A program made the position numbers and the translations under genes. From Planctomycetota bacterium (GTDB lineage: Bacteria > Planctomycetota > UBA1135 > UBA2386), in assembly GCA_027621295.1 (NCBI GenBank), contig JAQCBR010000032.1:1-35891 (forward strand): 35,891 bases of DNA, written 5' to 3'. Position 1 is the first letter of the stretch. The number at the start of each line of letters is the position of its first letter. The notes under the pieces were generated by a model. The model was not told the origin of the DNA, made no database searches, and worked only from the letters and a program-made list of their open reading frames with translations. Shown here piece after piece: positions 12,775 through 21,072 of this stretch.

Positions 12775-13941
12775 ATGAGCCGGAAGCAGCAGCGCCTCGC
12801 CGAACTGCGGCACACGATCCGCGAGGTTCGGCCCGAGGAAGCCCACAGGCTCGCACGGGACGGCGCACTGTTCCTGGACATCCGGGAAGCTGACGAGCTG
12901 GGAGCAGGTGTCCCCGAGGGAGCCATGCACGTGGGACGCGCGTTCCTCGAACTCCGGATCGAAGAGCTCGCGCCCGAGACCGACCGGACCATCGTGCTCC
13001 TCTGCGCGGGCGGGGCCCGTTCGCTGTTCGCCGCAGAGAGCCTGCGCGGGCTCGGCTTCACCGACGTCCGGTCGCTCGAGGGCGGATTCCGAGCCTGGCT
13101 CGACGAGGGACTTCCCACCGTCACACCGTCGCTCGGCGCTCTCGACTCCACGCAGCGAGCTCGCTACGCGCGACACCTCGCGATCCCCGAGGTGGGCGAG
13201 GCAGGCCAGCGTCGGCTGCTCGCAGCGCAGGTCGTGCTCGTCGGCGCCGGAGGGCTGGGCTCCCCCGCCGCGCTCTACCTTGCCGCCGCGGGCGTCGGAC
13301 GGCTGCGGATCATCGATGCCGACACAGTGTCCCTGTCGAACCTCCAGCGGCAGATCCTGCACAGCAGCGAGCGGCTGGGACAAGCCAAGTCGGAGTCGGC
13401 CCGGCGCACGCTCAACGCTCTGAACCCGGACGTCGAAGTCGAGGGTGTGCCGGAGCGACTCGACCCGCGCAACGTGGCGAGGCTTCTGGCTGAGGCGGAC
13501 GTGGTCGTGGACGGCACCGACAACTTCGCGTCCCGCTACCTGATCAACGACGCCTGCGCGGCTGCCGGCATCCCCCACGTGCACGGGTCGATCCACCGGT
13601 TCGAAGGACAGGTCAGCACGTTCTGGCCTTCCCGCGCGCACGCCCCCGGACCGTGCTACCGCTGCCTCTTTCCGTCGGCTCCGCCCGCCGATCTCGCGCC
13701 GAACTGCGCGACCGCCGGAGTGCTCGGAGTCCTGCCCGGTGTCGTCGGCACGCTCCAAGCCGTCGAGGCGATCAAGCTGATCCTCGGGATCGGCGAGCCG
13801 CTCGTCGGACGCCTCCTCACCTACGACGCCCTCGCCGCTCGCTTCTCGGAGTGGCAGATCGCTCCCCGGAACGACTGTGGGACCTGTGGCGCTGGTCCCG
13901 CTGCAGCGCCAGAGCCAGACCCTGCGTGCGCCCGATCCTGA
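12775..13941 (+). CDS. Rhodanese-MoeB/ThiF fusion: sulfur-carrier adenylyltransferase
   Basis: 388 residues from ATG 12775. Residues about 15-115 form a rhodanese domain (LFLDIREADE; loop LLCAGGARS with candidate sulfur-carrying Cys77; GGFRAWLDEGLP). Residues about 125-380 form an E1-like adenylyltransferase: ARYARHLAIPEVGE, nucleotide-binding VGAGGLGSPAALYL, SLSNLQRQILH, VVDGTDNFASRYLIND, zinc CxxC pairs at C294/C297 and C368/C371, and PNCATAGVLGVLPGVVG. It would activate the C-terminal Gly-Gly of a MoaD/ThiS-type carrier and hand over sulfur for molybdopterin or thiamin synthesis. No carrier gene is in the window, so the pathway is open. The longer ORF start (12727) adds residues without family similarity. 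Confidence 0.93.
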   Translation: MSRKQQRLAELRHTIREVRPEEAHRLARDGALFLDIREADELGAGVPEGAMHVGRAFLELRIEELAPETDRTIVLLCAGGARSLFAAESLRGLGFTDVRSLEGGFRAWLDEGLPTVTPSLGALDSTQRARYARHLAIPEVGEAGQRRLLAAQVVLVGAGGLGSPAALYLAAAGVGRLRIIDADTVSLSNLQRQILHSSERLGQAKSESARRTLNALNPDVEVEGVPERLDPRNVARLLAEADVVVDGTDNFASRYLINDACAAAGIPHVHGSIHRFEGQVSTFWPSRAHAPGPCYRCLFPSAPPADLAPNCATAGVLGVLPGVVGTLQAVEAIKLILGIGEPLVGRLLTYDALAARFSEWQIAPRNDCGTCGAGPAAAPEPDPACARS

Positions 13942-13997
13942 CCGGCACCCGCGGTGTCCCCCTGAGTGGACACTGCGATCGAAGCGAAGCGACACCC

Positions 13998-14031
13998 GAG
14001 AGGCTGTGACTTCTTCGAGTCACAGCCTCTC
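13998..14031. terminator. Strong 14-bp hairpin, likely bidirectional terminator
   Basis: Perfect inverted repeat GAGAGGCTGTGACT / AGTCACAGCCTCTC around the loop TCTTCG. It sits 57 bp after the rhodanese-MoeB stop, between convergent genes. No T tract follows on either strand, so it is hairpin-only, which is common in GC-rich genomes. Confidence 0.7.
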
Positions 14032-14062
14032 CCGCGGCCGCGAAGTGGCCGCCAAGCAAGCA

Positions 14063-14102
14063 GCTCGCAGCCTGCAGGCTGGTTCGGTCACAGGCTGCGA
14101 GC
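14063..14102. terminator. Second hairpin, 12-bp perfect stem
   Basis: Arms GCTCGCAGCCTG (14063-14074) and CAGGCTGCGAGC (14091-14102) with a 16-base loop. The left arm overlaps a 14-bp self-palindrome, CAGCCTGCAGGCTG, so two alternative folds compete. It lies 67 bp downstream of the leftward lipoprotein stop, suiting termination of that gene. Confidence 0.6.
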
Positions 14103-14168
14103 GCGTGCAGCGACCAGAGACTCTCCGACAGCCGTAGAGCGGCGCCGGGAGACTGCGTGACGACTTCC

Positions 14169-14849
14169 TTACCGCACGCCGGGCACGAACGGTCCACCGC
14201 CAACCGTGCGGCCGCGCGTCCCCGAGAACCGCGCCGGCCCGCCCTGGTAGACGCGGACCGCGCGTCCCTGCTCGATCAGCTGCCGCTGTAGCAGCGCCTG
14301 CTCGGCGCGGGCGTTCTCGAGGTCGTGGTTGATCAGGACGGGTGGCACACCCGGGTCGGTTTCGATCGGCGCTTCGCAGGCCACCGTCCAGGACCAGCCC
14401 TTCGGGTCCAGGTGCGCGTCGTTGGTTCGCGCGCGGATCTCGGTCGTGTAGGTGTGACCCGGCCAGAACGGGTAGCCAACCGGGTTCACGAGACGCACCG
14501 CGGTCGTGCCCATGACTTGGCCCTCGTCGTCGAGGACATCCAGCCAAACGAGCGCGAACGATCGCGGCGTGTCGGTCGTGTTCTGGTAGGTCACGCGTGC
14601 GCTCACGTAGACGTCACCGGGCCAGCCGACCAGTTCCCAACGGCGGACCGTGACCGTGCCGGCCTCCGGGAACTCGAACTCCTGCTCCTGGTAGCCGGCG
14701 CGCCACAGGTCCGCCTTCTGCTGCTTGAGCTGCTCGTACGGCTGCATGAACTCGTCGATCCGGTCGGCGAGCGGACGCTTCGGCGTCAGCTGGCACGCTC
14801 CCATCAGGACCGTGAGGGACAGGGCGAGGGCGATTCGGGCGCGGCGCAT
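14169..14849 (-). CDS. Lipoprotein of unknown function
   Basis: 226 residues from ATG 14849. MRRARIALALSLTVLMGACQ is a lipoprotein signal with lipobox LMGAC, Cys at about residue 19. A helical, charged stretch follows (DRIDEFMQPYEQLKQQKADL), then a beta-rich part with PEAGTVTVRRWELVGWPGDV, VSARVTYQNTTDTPRSFAL and ALVWLDVLDDEGQVMGTTAV. That pattern resembles the Ig-like fold of small bacterial surface lipoproteins of the YcfL/DUF1425 kind, although I cannot assign it firmly. The frame is open upstream to 15965, but that part lies antisense or out of frame with exodeoxyribonuclease III. It starts 101 bp after the xthA stop on the same strand. Confidence 0.8.
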   Translation of the reverse strand: MRRARIALALSLTVLMGACQLTPKRPLADRIDEFMQPYEQLKQQKADLWRAGYQEQEFEFPEAGTVTVRRWELVGWPGDVYVSARVTYQNTTDTPRSFALVWLDVLDDEGQVMGTTAVRLVNPVGYPFWPGHTYTTEIRARTNDAHLDPKGWSWTVACEAPIETDPGVPPVLINHDLENARAEQALLQRQLIEQGRAVRVYQGGPARFSGTRGRTVGGGPFVPGVR

Positions 14850-14950
14850 GGGCGAGATCCTAGTCGGTGCGGCGGGAGACGGCAGCGTCGGGGGCCGTCG
14901 CGGAGCACCTCGGAAGTGCAACCGCCGTGCCAAGAGCGATCCGTCACCGC

Positions 14951-15715
14951 TCACTCGGACAGGTCCAACCCCACCGGGCAGTGGTCCGAACCGAGGACGT
15001 CGGCCTGGATGTCGGCGCCGCGGACCCTGGGCCACAGGTCCTCGTCGACGCAGAGGTAGTCGAGCCGCCAGCCGACGTTGCGCGCCCGCGAGCCGCCCCG
15101 GTAGCTCCACCACGAGTAGCCCACCTCCCCGAGATGGCACCTCCGCCAGGTGTCGACGTAGCCGCCATCCAGGAACCCGGTCATCCACTCGCGCTCGGCC
15201 GGCAGGAAGCCCGGGTTGTCGACGTTCTGCTTGGGGCGCGCGAGGTCGATCTCCTCGTGTGCGACGTTGTAGTCGCCGCCGAGCACGACGTGGCGCCCGA
15301 GCTCCCGCTGCTGGTCGAGGAAGGCGCGCATCGCCGCGCCGTAGCCCAGGCGGTATTCGATCCGCACGCCCTTCGCCTGGCTGTTCGGGAAGTAGGCGGA
15401 GCCGATGACGAGGTCCCCGAAGCGGGCGAACAGCGCGCGCCCCTCGACGTCGTAGGTCGGATCGCCGACGCCCGTGATCCACTCGTCGGGCTCGGTCCGC
15501 GCGTAGACCGCCACGCCGCTGTAGCCGGGCCGCTCGGCGGCATGCACGCGGAGCACGCGGCCCTCGAAGTCCTGGAGCTCCGCCGGCACCTGCTCCGGCT
15601 TGGCCTTCGTCTCCTGCAGCAGCACGACGTCCGCGCCGCTGTCGCGGAGCCAGTCGGCGAAGCCCTTGCCGGCGATCGCGCGCAGGCCGTTGACGTTCCA
15701 GGACAGGATGCGCAT
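14951..15715 (-). CDS. xthA: Exodeoxyribonuclease III
   Basis: 254 residues, the normal length for the ExoIII / AP-endonuclease family. It repairs abasic sites and removes 3' blocking groups in DNA. Motifs: MRILSWNVNGLRA (Asn7), VVLLQETKAK (metal-binding Glu), SGVAVYARTEPDEW, HVVLGGDYNVAHEEIDL (Asp/Asn pair), RLDYLCVDEDLWP and the C-terminal GSDHCPVGLDL with the catalytic Asp-His. ATG 15715 gives the canonical N-terminus. It is divergent from the FAD oxidoreductase gene. I use the xthA symbol for the family; the closest paralogue group cannot be fixed from sequence alone. Confidence 0.95.
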   Translation of the reverse strand: MRILSWNVNGLRAIAGKGFADWLRDSGADVVLLQETKAKPEQVPAELQDFEGRVLRVHAAERPGYSGVAVYARTEPDEWITGVGDPTYDVEGRALFARFGDLVIGSAYFPNSQAKGVRIEYRLGYGAAMRAFLDQQRELGRHVVLGGDYNVAHEEIDLARPKQNVDNPGFLPAEREWMTGFLDGGYVDTWRRCHLGEVGYSWWSYRGGSRARNVGWRLDYLCVDEDLWPRVRGADIQADVLGSDHCPVGLDLSE

Positions 15716-15789
15716 GGGTGCAGAGGCTAGCCGCGGCGGCTCGGCTTGCGAACCGACAGCTCCAGCTCGCTATGGTCGTGCGCCAGGAC

Positions 15790-17025
15790 ATGGAAGCGAC
15801 CACCTCCCTCTGGATCCGCGAAGCGCCCGAACTCGACTCGGAGAGCCAACCCCTTCCCGACAGCACGGACGTCGTGGTGATCGGCGGCGGAGTCGCGGGC
15901 GTCTCGGCCGCGCTCGCGCTCGCACGCGGTGGCGCGGACGTCGTCCTCCTCGAGGCCGGCCGCATCGCCGGACGCGCCAGCGGGCGGAACGACGGGCAGC
16001 TGCTGCTCGGCCTCGGCGAACACTACAACCGGATCGTCGGCCAGTTCGGACGCGACGGCGCTCGGAAGCTCTGGGACTTCATCGAGCGGAACCAGGGCGG
16101 GCTCCGCGCCGAGCTGTCCGCCGACCCCGCAGACTGCGGACTCGAGGTCTCCGGCGGCCTGAGGCTCGCCGAGACGCCTCACGAGGCGACCGAACTCGAC
16201 GAGGCGGCCGCCCTGCTCGCCGAGGACGGCATCGCGCACGAACGACTCGACGCCGGGGCCGTCGCCGAGGTCCTCCCGGAGTCGGTCGGATTCCACGGCG
16301 CGCTCCGCCTGCCGGGTGAGGCCGTCGTCCAGCCGGCGAGGATGGTGCGGGCACTCGCCGCGCGTGCGCGGGACGCGGGCGCTCGGATCCACGAGGACAG
16401 CCCCGTCGCTGGTATCGGGGGCGCAGCCGGGTCGATCACCGTGCACCTGGCCGACGGCCGACGGATCGGCGCGACCGCGGTCGTCCACTGCACGTCCGCG
16501 CTCGCCCGCACGCTGGACCCGACCGGCTTCCTCGCCGCGCAGGTCTTCCCGTTCCGGGGGCAGATCATCGCGACCGACCCACTGCCAGAGGCGATCGCCG
16601 CGCGCTTCCCTGACGCCGCGATGTCGAGCAACTTCTGCTACGAGTACTTCCGCATGCACGACGCCCGCTTCGTGCTCGGCGGCATGCGGTGGTCGGTGCC
16701 CGGGGAGCAGCTCGGGATCGTCGACGACGGCAGCTCGGACCTGCGGATCTCGGCCAACCTCGAGGACTACGCGCGTCGGCACTTCCCGTGTCTCGCAGGC
16801 ACGCCCTTCCCCCACGTCTGGACCGGCATCATGGCCGGGACGTCCGACGGCCTGCCGCTCTGCGGCGCGCTCCCCGGCCAGTCCGGGGTCTTCGCGCTGC
16901 TCGGCTTCAACGGCTACGGCCTGTCGTTCGCGTCCGAGGCCGGACGGACGGTCGCCGCTCTGATCCTCGAAGGCCGCGCCGAACACCCGGCCGCGGCGAT
17001 GCTCGCGCCCCGCCGCTTCGCCTGA
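15790..17025 (+). CDS. FAD-dependent oxidoreductase (DAO / gamma-glutamylputrescine oxidase-like)
   Basis: A flavoprotein of about 411 residues in the D-amino-acid oxidase family. The FAD-binding motif DVVVIGGGVAGVSAALALA is at about 27-45, followed by VVLLEAGRIAGRASGRNDGQ, which matches the LEA..IG.GASGRNGGQ pattern of amine-oxidising members such as PuuB. The C-terminus has PHVWTGIMAGTSDGLP and ALLGFNGYGLSFA. It probably oxidises an amine or amino acid with release of hydrogen peroxide; the substrate is unknown. The frame allows starts at 15718, 15772 and 15790, none with a clear ribosome-binding site. I chose 15790 because its N-terminus best matches the family. Confidence 0.85.
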   Translation: MEATTSLWIREAPELDSESQPLPDSTDVVVIGGGVAGVSAALALARGGADVVLLEAGRIAGRASGRNDGQLLLGLGEHYNRIVGQFGRDGARKLWDFIERNQGGLRAELSADPADCGLEVSGGLRLAETPHEATELDEAAALLAEDGIAHERLDAGAVAEVLPESVGFHGALRLPGEAVVQPARMVRALAARARDAGARIHEDSPVAGIGGAAGSITVHLADGRRIGATAVVHCTSALARTLDPTGFLAAQVFPFRGQIIATDPLPEAIAARFPDAAMSSNFCYEYFRMHDARFVLGGMRWSVPGEQLGIVDDGSSDLRISANLEDYARRHFPCLAGTPFPHVWTGIMAGTSDGLPLCGALPGQSGVFALLGFNGYGLSFASEAGRTVAALILEGRAEHPAAAMLAPRRFA

Positions 17026-17032
17026 GCCCGGC

Positions 17033-18319
17033 TCACCGAGGCTCCTGCGGGCTCCCACCACCGGCGCGCACGTCGAGACCACGCTCGGCGAACAGCGCGT
17101 CCATCCGATCGAGGACCTGCCGGACGTAGGTCCGCTTCACCGGGTAGGGCCCCGGGAAGAACGATCGCTTGAACCCGTAGATCAGCACGTCCTTCAGGTC
17201 GCGCGCCGACAGGTCGAACGTCTCGACCGCCTTCCACACCTCGTCGGTCATCGTCGTCCGCGACACGAGGCGGTTGTCGGTGCACAGCGTGGTGCTGACC
17301 TTCGCGTCCCGCATCGCGCCGAACGGGTGCTTGGCGAGGTCGGACCGCAGCTCGGGAATGGTCTGCTGGTTGCTCGTCAGGCAGACCTCGAGCGTGATCC
17401 GACGGTCGGCGACGTAGCGGACGAGCTTCTGCACGTACGCCTCGGGGTCCTCGATCCGCGGGTCCTGGATCCGGTGCGCCGAGAACAGCCAGGTGCCGTG
17501 CCCGATCCGGTCGGCGTGGCAGTCGGTGATCGCCTGGAAGATCGACTCCGGCCCGTAGTCCTCGCCGGCGTGCACGGTCGCGCCGAGGAAGTGGTCGTGG
17601 ATCAGCTGGTACGCCTTCGCGTGGTGCTCGGCAGGGAACCCCCGCTCCTGGCCGGCGAGGTCGAAGCCGACCACGGGCAGCCCGTCCTCCTCGACGGCTC
17701 GCACCGCAGCGCGCGCGAGCTCGAGCGAAGCGAGCGCGTAGATCTCCTCGCGGGGCGCGTTCGGGAGGGCTTCGAAGTACGCGCGGTAGTGCTCGGAGAA
17801 CTGCGGCAGGAAGAAGCGCATCGCACAGACGACGATGCCCGCTTCGAAGCGCGGGATCGCGCCGCTCGCGACGTCCGGGTGCTCGTCGATCTCGCGGCGG
17901 GCACGAGCGATTCCGGCGGCCACGGCCCGCAGCACGTCGGGGAGCCCGAAGCCGCGCCGCACGTGGAGCTGCGGTGCGAAGCGGATCTCCACGTAGTGGA
18001 CGTTCTCGGCGAAGCAGTCGACGCAGAGCTCGTAGGCGGCCCGCTCGAGCGCCTCCGCATCCTGGAGGCACGCGACCGTGAACTCGAAGCCGCGGAGGTA
18101 TTCGGGCAGGTTCTCGTAGGCCCGCTTGAACACGAGCTCGTGCAGTCCCTCGGCGGTCGCGCTCGGCAGCTCGACCCGACGCTCGGCGGCGAGCTCGATC
18201 AGGCTCGCGATGCGGAGGCTCCCGTCCAGATGGACGTGGAGGTCGGACTTCGGCAGCGCTTGGATCAGCGTGCGGTCCAGGACGGGCTGACCTCGGTTCA
18301 TCCGTCGATGCTCCGCCAT
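17033..18319 (-). CDS. Adenosine deaminase
   Basis: Deaminates adenosine or deoxyadenosine in purine salvage. About 428 residues from ATG 18319; ATG 18301 gives 422, and both have plausible ribosome-binding sites. Zinc and catalytic motifs are all present: SDLHVHLDGSL (HxH), GATVHAGEDYG (His and catalytic Glu), DRIGHGTWL (His), and STTLCTDNRLVS (zinc Asp). The TDNR form instead of TDDP is, from memory, also found in actinobacterial enzymes, so it need not mean loss of activity. It is longer than the usual 330-350 residues; part of the extra length lies around residues 150-210 (FEAGIVVCAMRFFLPQF region). It is convergent with the FAD gene (7 bp apart). Confidence 0.93.
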   Translation of the reverse strand: MAEHRRMNRGQPVLDRTLIQALPKSDLHVHLDGSLRIASLIELAAERRVELPSATAEGLHELVFKRAYENLPEYLRGFEFTVACLQDAEALERAAYELCVDCFAENVHYVEIRFAPQLHVRRGFGLPDVLRAVAAGIARARREIDEHPDVASGAIPRFEAGIVVCAMRFFLPQFSEHYRAYFEALPNAPREEIYALASLELARAAVRAVEEDGLPVVGFDLAGQERGFPAEHHAKAYQLIHDHFLGATVHAGEDYGPESIFQAITDCHADRIGHGTWLFSAHRIQDPRIEDPEAYVQKLVRYVADRRITLEVCLTSNQQTIPELRSDLAKHPFGAMRDAKVSTTLCTDNRLVSRTTMTDEVWKAVETFDLSARDLKDVLIYGFKRSFFPGPYPVKRTYVRQVLDRMDALFAERGLDVRAGGGSPQEPR

Positions 18320-18366
18320 GCGCGATGCCTTTGCAACGCGGCGCGACCGAGGCGAGGATCCCGGAC

Positions 18367-19716
18367 GTGGACCCGGCTGCATCTGGCTTCGACTGGCAGT
18401 TCCTCGACGCCGATGCAGCGGAGCGCCTCGCGTTTCCCGACGCGCGCGCGGCACTCTCGGCCGCCGACGCCGAGCCCTTCGCCCCCCGCAACCGACTGCG
18501 CTCCGTCCACCTGGCCCTCGGACCGGACGGACGCCGCTACTTCCTGAAGCGCTTCGACGGGGTGCAGTGGAAGAACCTGTGGCGCAACCTGACGACCGCT
18601 CCGCGGGCCGGCAGGGAGGGACCCCGCGAGGCGGCGGTCGCAGCGGCAATACGCCGCGCCGGGCACGGCGCCCCCCGCCCGGTCGCCATCGGGTGCCGCG
18701 GGCGGGCGAGCCTGCTGCTGCTCGCCGAGGTCCCCGGCATGTCCTTCTCCGACCGGATCCGGACTGGACGCGCCGACCTCACCCTCGCGGACCGGATCGC
18801 TACGCACTGCGGCCGGCTGCTCGCCGACGGGTTCCGCCTGCCAGACCTGTCGGCGGACCACGTCTTCATCGATGGCGACGACGCGGACGCTGGCGCGCAG
18901 CTCGCGGTCCTCGACCTCCACGAAGGCAGCCTGGGGCCTGCCGACCGCAGGACCCTACGTCGAGTGCTCCGCCGCTTCGCGCGCTCGGTGGCCGGTCTGC
19001 CGGTGCGGCGCCGCCACGCGCTTCGCTTCGCCGCACGCCTGTGCCGCGCAGCCGGGCTCGCGTCCGTCTCCCGGGCGGTGATCGCGTCCCTGCCGCCCTT
19101 CGACACGCACGCGCGCTACGACCACGGGCTGAGGTCGAACCGCTACGCGACCCGCGCACCGCGTCGCGCCGCCCGGGAGATCCGACTGCTGCAGCGCGTC
19201 TGGCCGGGCGTCCGGGGCGACTCCGTGCTCGACGCGCCGTGCGGGGCGGGCAGGCTGCGTGCGCCGCTCGAAGAAGCGGGTGCGGTCTGGACCGGGGCCG
19301 ACCGGTCCGCCGCGATGCTCGACCAGTCGAAGCGTGCCGTCGAGGCGGCAGGTCTCCGCCGCGCGCTCTGCCGCGCCGATGCGCTCGCACTCCCGTTCGC
19401 GGATCGGAGCTTCGACGGCGTGGTGGTGTTCCGCTTCCTGCACCACCTGCCGCCCTCCGCCGCCGAGCGCGCGGTCGCCGAGGCCTGTCGCGTCGCCGAC
19501 CGCTTCGTCGTCATCAGCTTCTTCCACAAGGTGTCGACCCATCACCTGAAGCGGTGCGTCCAGGGCCTTGTCCGCCGCCGCGCGCCGAATCGCTTCGCGA
19601 TCACCTGCGCAACGATGGACCGGTGGATGCGCGCGCAGGGCTTCCGGCGCCGCGCGGTCGCCGCACAGATGCCGTTCCTGCGCGACCTGTGGGTCACCGC
19701 GTACGAGCGGCGGTGA
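18367..19716 (+). CDS. LPS-kinase-like / class I methyltransferase fusion
   Basis: About 449 residues from GTG 18367, which has AGGA about 9 bases upstream. ATG 18325 (463 residues) is in frame but would leave only 5 bp to the divergent deaminase start. Residues about 45-230 resemble the lipopolysaccharide kinase (WaaP/KdkA, InaA) fold: RYFLKRFDG with the ATP-site Lys, LLLLAEVPGMSF, LPDLSADHVFID and AVLDLHEG. In the third block the usual HRDL is replaced by LPDL. Residues about 270-445 are a SAM-dependent methyltransferase: VLDAPCGAGRLRAPL, ADALALPFADRSFDGVVV and FRFLHHLPP. A basic linker joins them. It probably modifies a cell-envelope glycolipid. The methyltransferase half is related to the gene at 27122. 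Confidence 0.85.
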   Translation: MDPAASGFDWQFLDADAAERLAFPDARAALSAADAEPFAPRNRLRSVHLALGPDGRRYFLKRFDGVQWKNLWRNLTTAPRAGREGPREAAVAAAIRRAGHGAPRPVAIGCRGRASLLLLAEVPGMSFSDRIRTGRADLTLADRIATHCGRLLADGFRLPDLSADHVFIDGDDADAGAQLAVLDLHEGSLGPADRRTLRRVLRRFARSVAGLPVRRRHALRFAARLCRAAGLASVSRAVIASLPPFDTHARYDHGLRSNRYATRAPRRAAREIRLLQRVWPGVRGDSVLDAPCGAGRLRAPLEEAGAVWTGADRSAAMLDQSKRAVEAAGLRRALCRADALALPFADRSFDGVVVFRFLHHLPPSAAERAVAEACRVADRFVVISFFHKVSTHHLKRCVQGLVRRRAPNRFAITCATMDRWMRAQGFRRRAVAAQMPFLRDLWVTAYERR

Positions 19717-19726
19717 GCAGGGACTC

Positions 19727-20971
19727 CTAGCCGTCGCCGCCGAGAATCCGGTCCAGCGCCGAGTGGACGGCGACGCCGTCATCGTTCGCGTCCAGCGCGT
19801 CGAACGCGTCCTGGAGTTCGTCACCACTGTCCGGCCGCAGCGCGTCCAGACTCTCCCGCCCGCCGGGCGCATCGATGGCGCCGACCTGCGCGAAGCGGGT
19901 CAGCAGTCGGTAGACGTCGAAGAGCGGCAGACCCGTCGCCTCGACGATCTCGAGCGGGGAGACCCCACCGCCGATGTAGGTCAGGACCTGGATCTCGAGC
20001 GCGCCCAGGTCGAGGTTCGCGACCCTGCGCATCAGGTCGATGGCGGGGAGGATGGGCTCGGCCGCATCCGGGAAGACACGCGCGAGCCCGCGCCAGTCGT
20101 CGAGCTGCTTCGAGAGTTCGAGCAGGACCGGCGTGATTCCGACGCCGAGGTCGTGCTCGACCGCGAACCCGGGGAGCGCGTCCAGGCGCTCGTAGGCGAA
20201 ACGCACGCCACCCTCGTCGCGGAAGAACTCGAAGAGCACTTCCATCCCGAGCCGACGCATCGTTCCACGCGCATCGCTGCGGCCGAGCTCGCCGCGCGTC
20301 CACAGCGACACGAGGAGGGGAATCCCATCCGTGACCCGGGTCCGCTCGGCTTCCTCGAACGCCTCCGCGGAGATCGCGCGGACTCCACCGAGTGGTCCGC
20401 CCGGCAGCACCCGCCGGTCGAGGCGATGCGGGTCGAGGAACGCGACGCGACCTCCCCGCACGTAGATGTCGATCCGGTTGCCCGCGTTCTCCAGCTGCAG
20501 CCGCCCGGTGTGCCGTCCGGCACCGATCATCTGCAGGACCTCCTCGAGCGCGATGAAGTCGGAGCGACCGGCGAAGCTGAAGTCCCTCGGGCCGGTGTTG
20601 GCGAGGATGCTCGCATCGACCGCTGAGGCGAACTCCGCGATCGATGCACCGGCGACGACCGCGCCGAGGATCCACTCGGCGAGCTTGGCGGGATTCCGAG
20701 CCTCGCCGTCCCCTTCGATCAGCGCGCCGAACGCGTTCCGGACCCGGACGAACGCGAGTTCGGCGATCAGGTCCCGGGTGTCGCTCTTCGTGCCGGCGAG
20801 CGCCTGCTTCTGCGCCACGAGGTGCGCGGCGCGCTCGAGGAGGTGGCCGAGGTCCCGCTGCGCCGCGTCCCCATCACCGACGATCGCGGCGTGGAGCGCG
20901 CTCGCCACGTGCTGGGCGATGGCGTCCACGTCCCCTTCGGCGTCGATGGTGTGCTGGTGCTCGGCTGCCAC
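19727..20971 (-). CDS. DUF4388 domain protein
   Basis: About 414 residues from GTG 20971, which has GAGGA 7 bases upstream; GTG 20995 is an in-frame alternative. The central block FIALEEVLQMIGAGRHTGRL followed by VRGGRVAFLDPHRLDRRV is the DUF4388 (PATAN-type) signature. In that family it occurs in response-regulator-linked and gliding or signalling proteins. The N-terminal 100 residues are helical. The C-terminal third (about 300-390) has a winged-helix-like stretch, GGGVSPLEIVEATGLPLFDV, and an acidic end DALDANDDGVAVHS. There is no signal peptide, so it is cytoplasmic. The function is unknown but probably regulatory. It is divergent from the cytochrome gene and convergent with the fusion gene (10 bp apart). 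Confidence 0.85.
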   Translation of the reverse strand: MAAEHQHTIDAEGDVDAIAQHVASALHAAIVGDGDAAQRDLGHLLERAAHLVAQKQALAGTKSDTRDLIAELAFVRVRNAFGALIEGDGEARNPAKLAEWILGAVVAGASIAEFASAVDASILANTGPRDFSFAGRSDFIALEEVLQMIGAGRHTGRLQLENAGNRIDIYVRGGRVAFLDPHRLDRRVLPGGPLGGVRAISAEAFEEAERTRVTDGIPLLVSLWTRGELGRSDARGTMRRLGMEVLFEFFRDEGGVRFAYERLDALPGFAVEHDLGVGITPVLLELSKQLDDWRGLARVFPDAAEPILPAIDLMRRVANLDLGALEIQVLTYIGGGVSPLEIVEATGLPLFDVYRLLTRFAQVGAIDAPGGRESLDALRPDSGDELQDAFDALDANDDGVAVHSALDRILGGDG

Positions 20972-21072
20972 GGTCTGTCCTCGGGGAATCGGCACCCGAC
21001 GAGTCCACCCTTGAGCCGGACCGCCCCCGTCCGCCCTTGCCCGGACCCGAGCCGGGACGGACGATCACGCCG

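Noticed and set aside
13817..14203. 128-codon minus-strand frame beginning with a CPACG zinc-like motif
   Set aside because: It runs through both intergenic hairpins and antisense to the rhodanese-MoeB gene; the rest has no protein-like pattern.
17281..17310. TDNR in place of TDDP in adenosine deaminase as a sign of inactivity
   Set aside because: From memory, active actinobacterial-type enzymes carry the same form; all zinc and catalytic residues are present.
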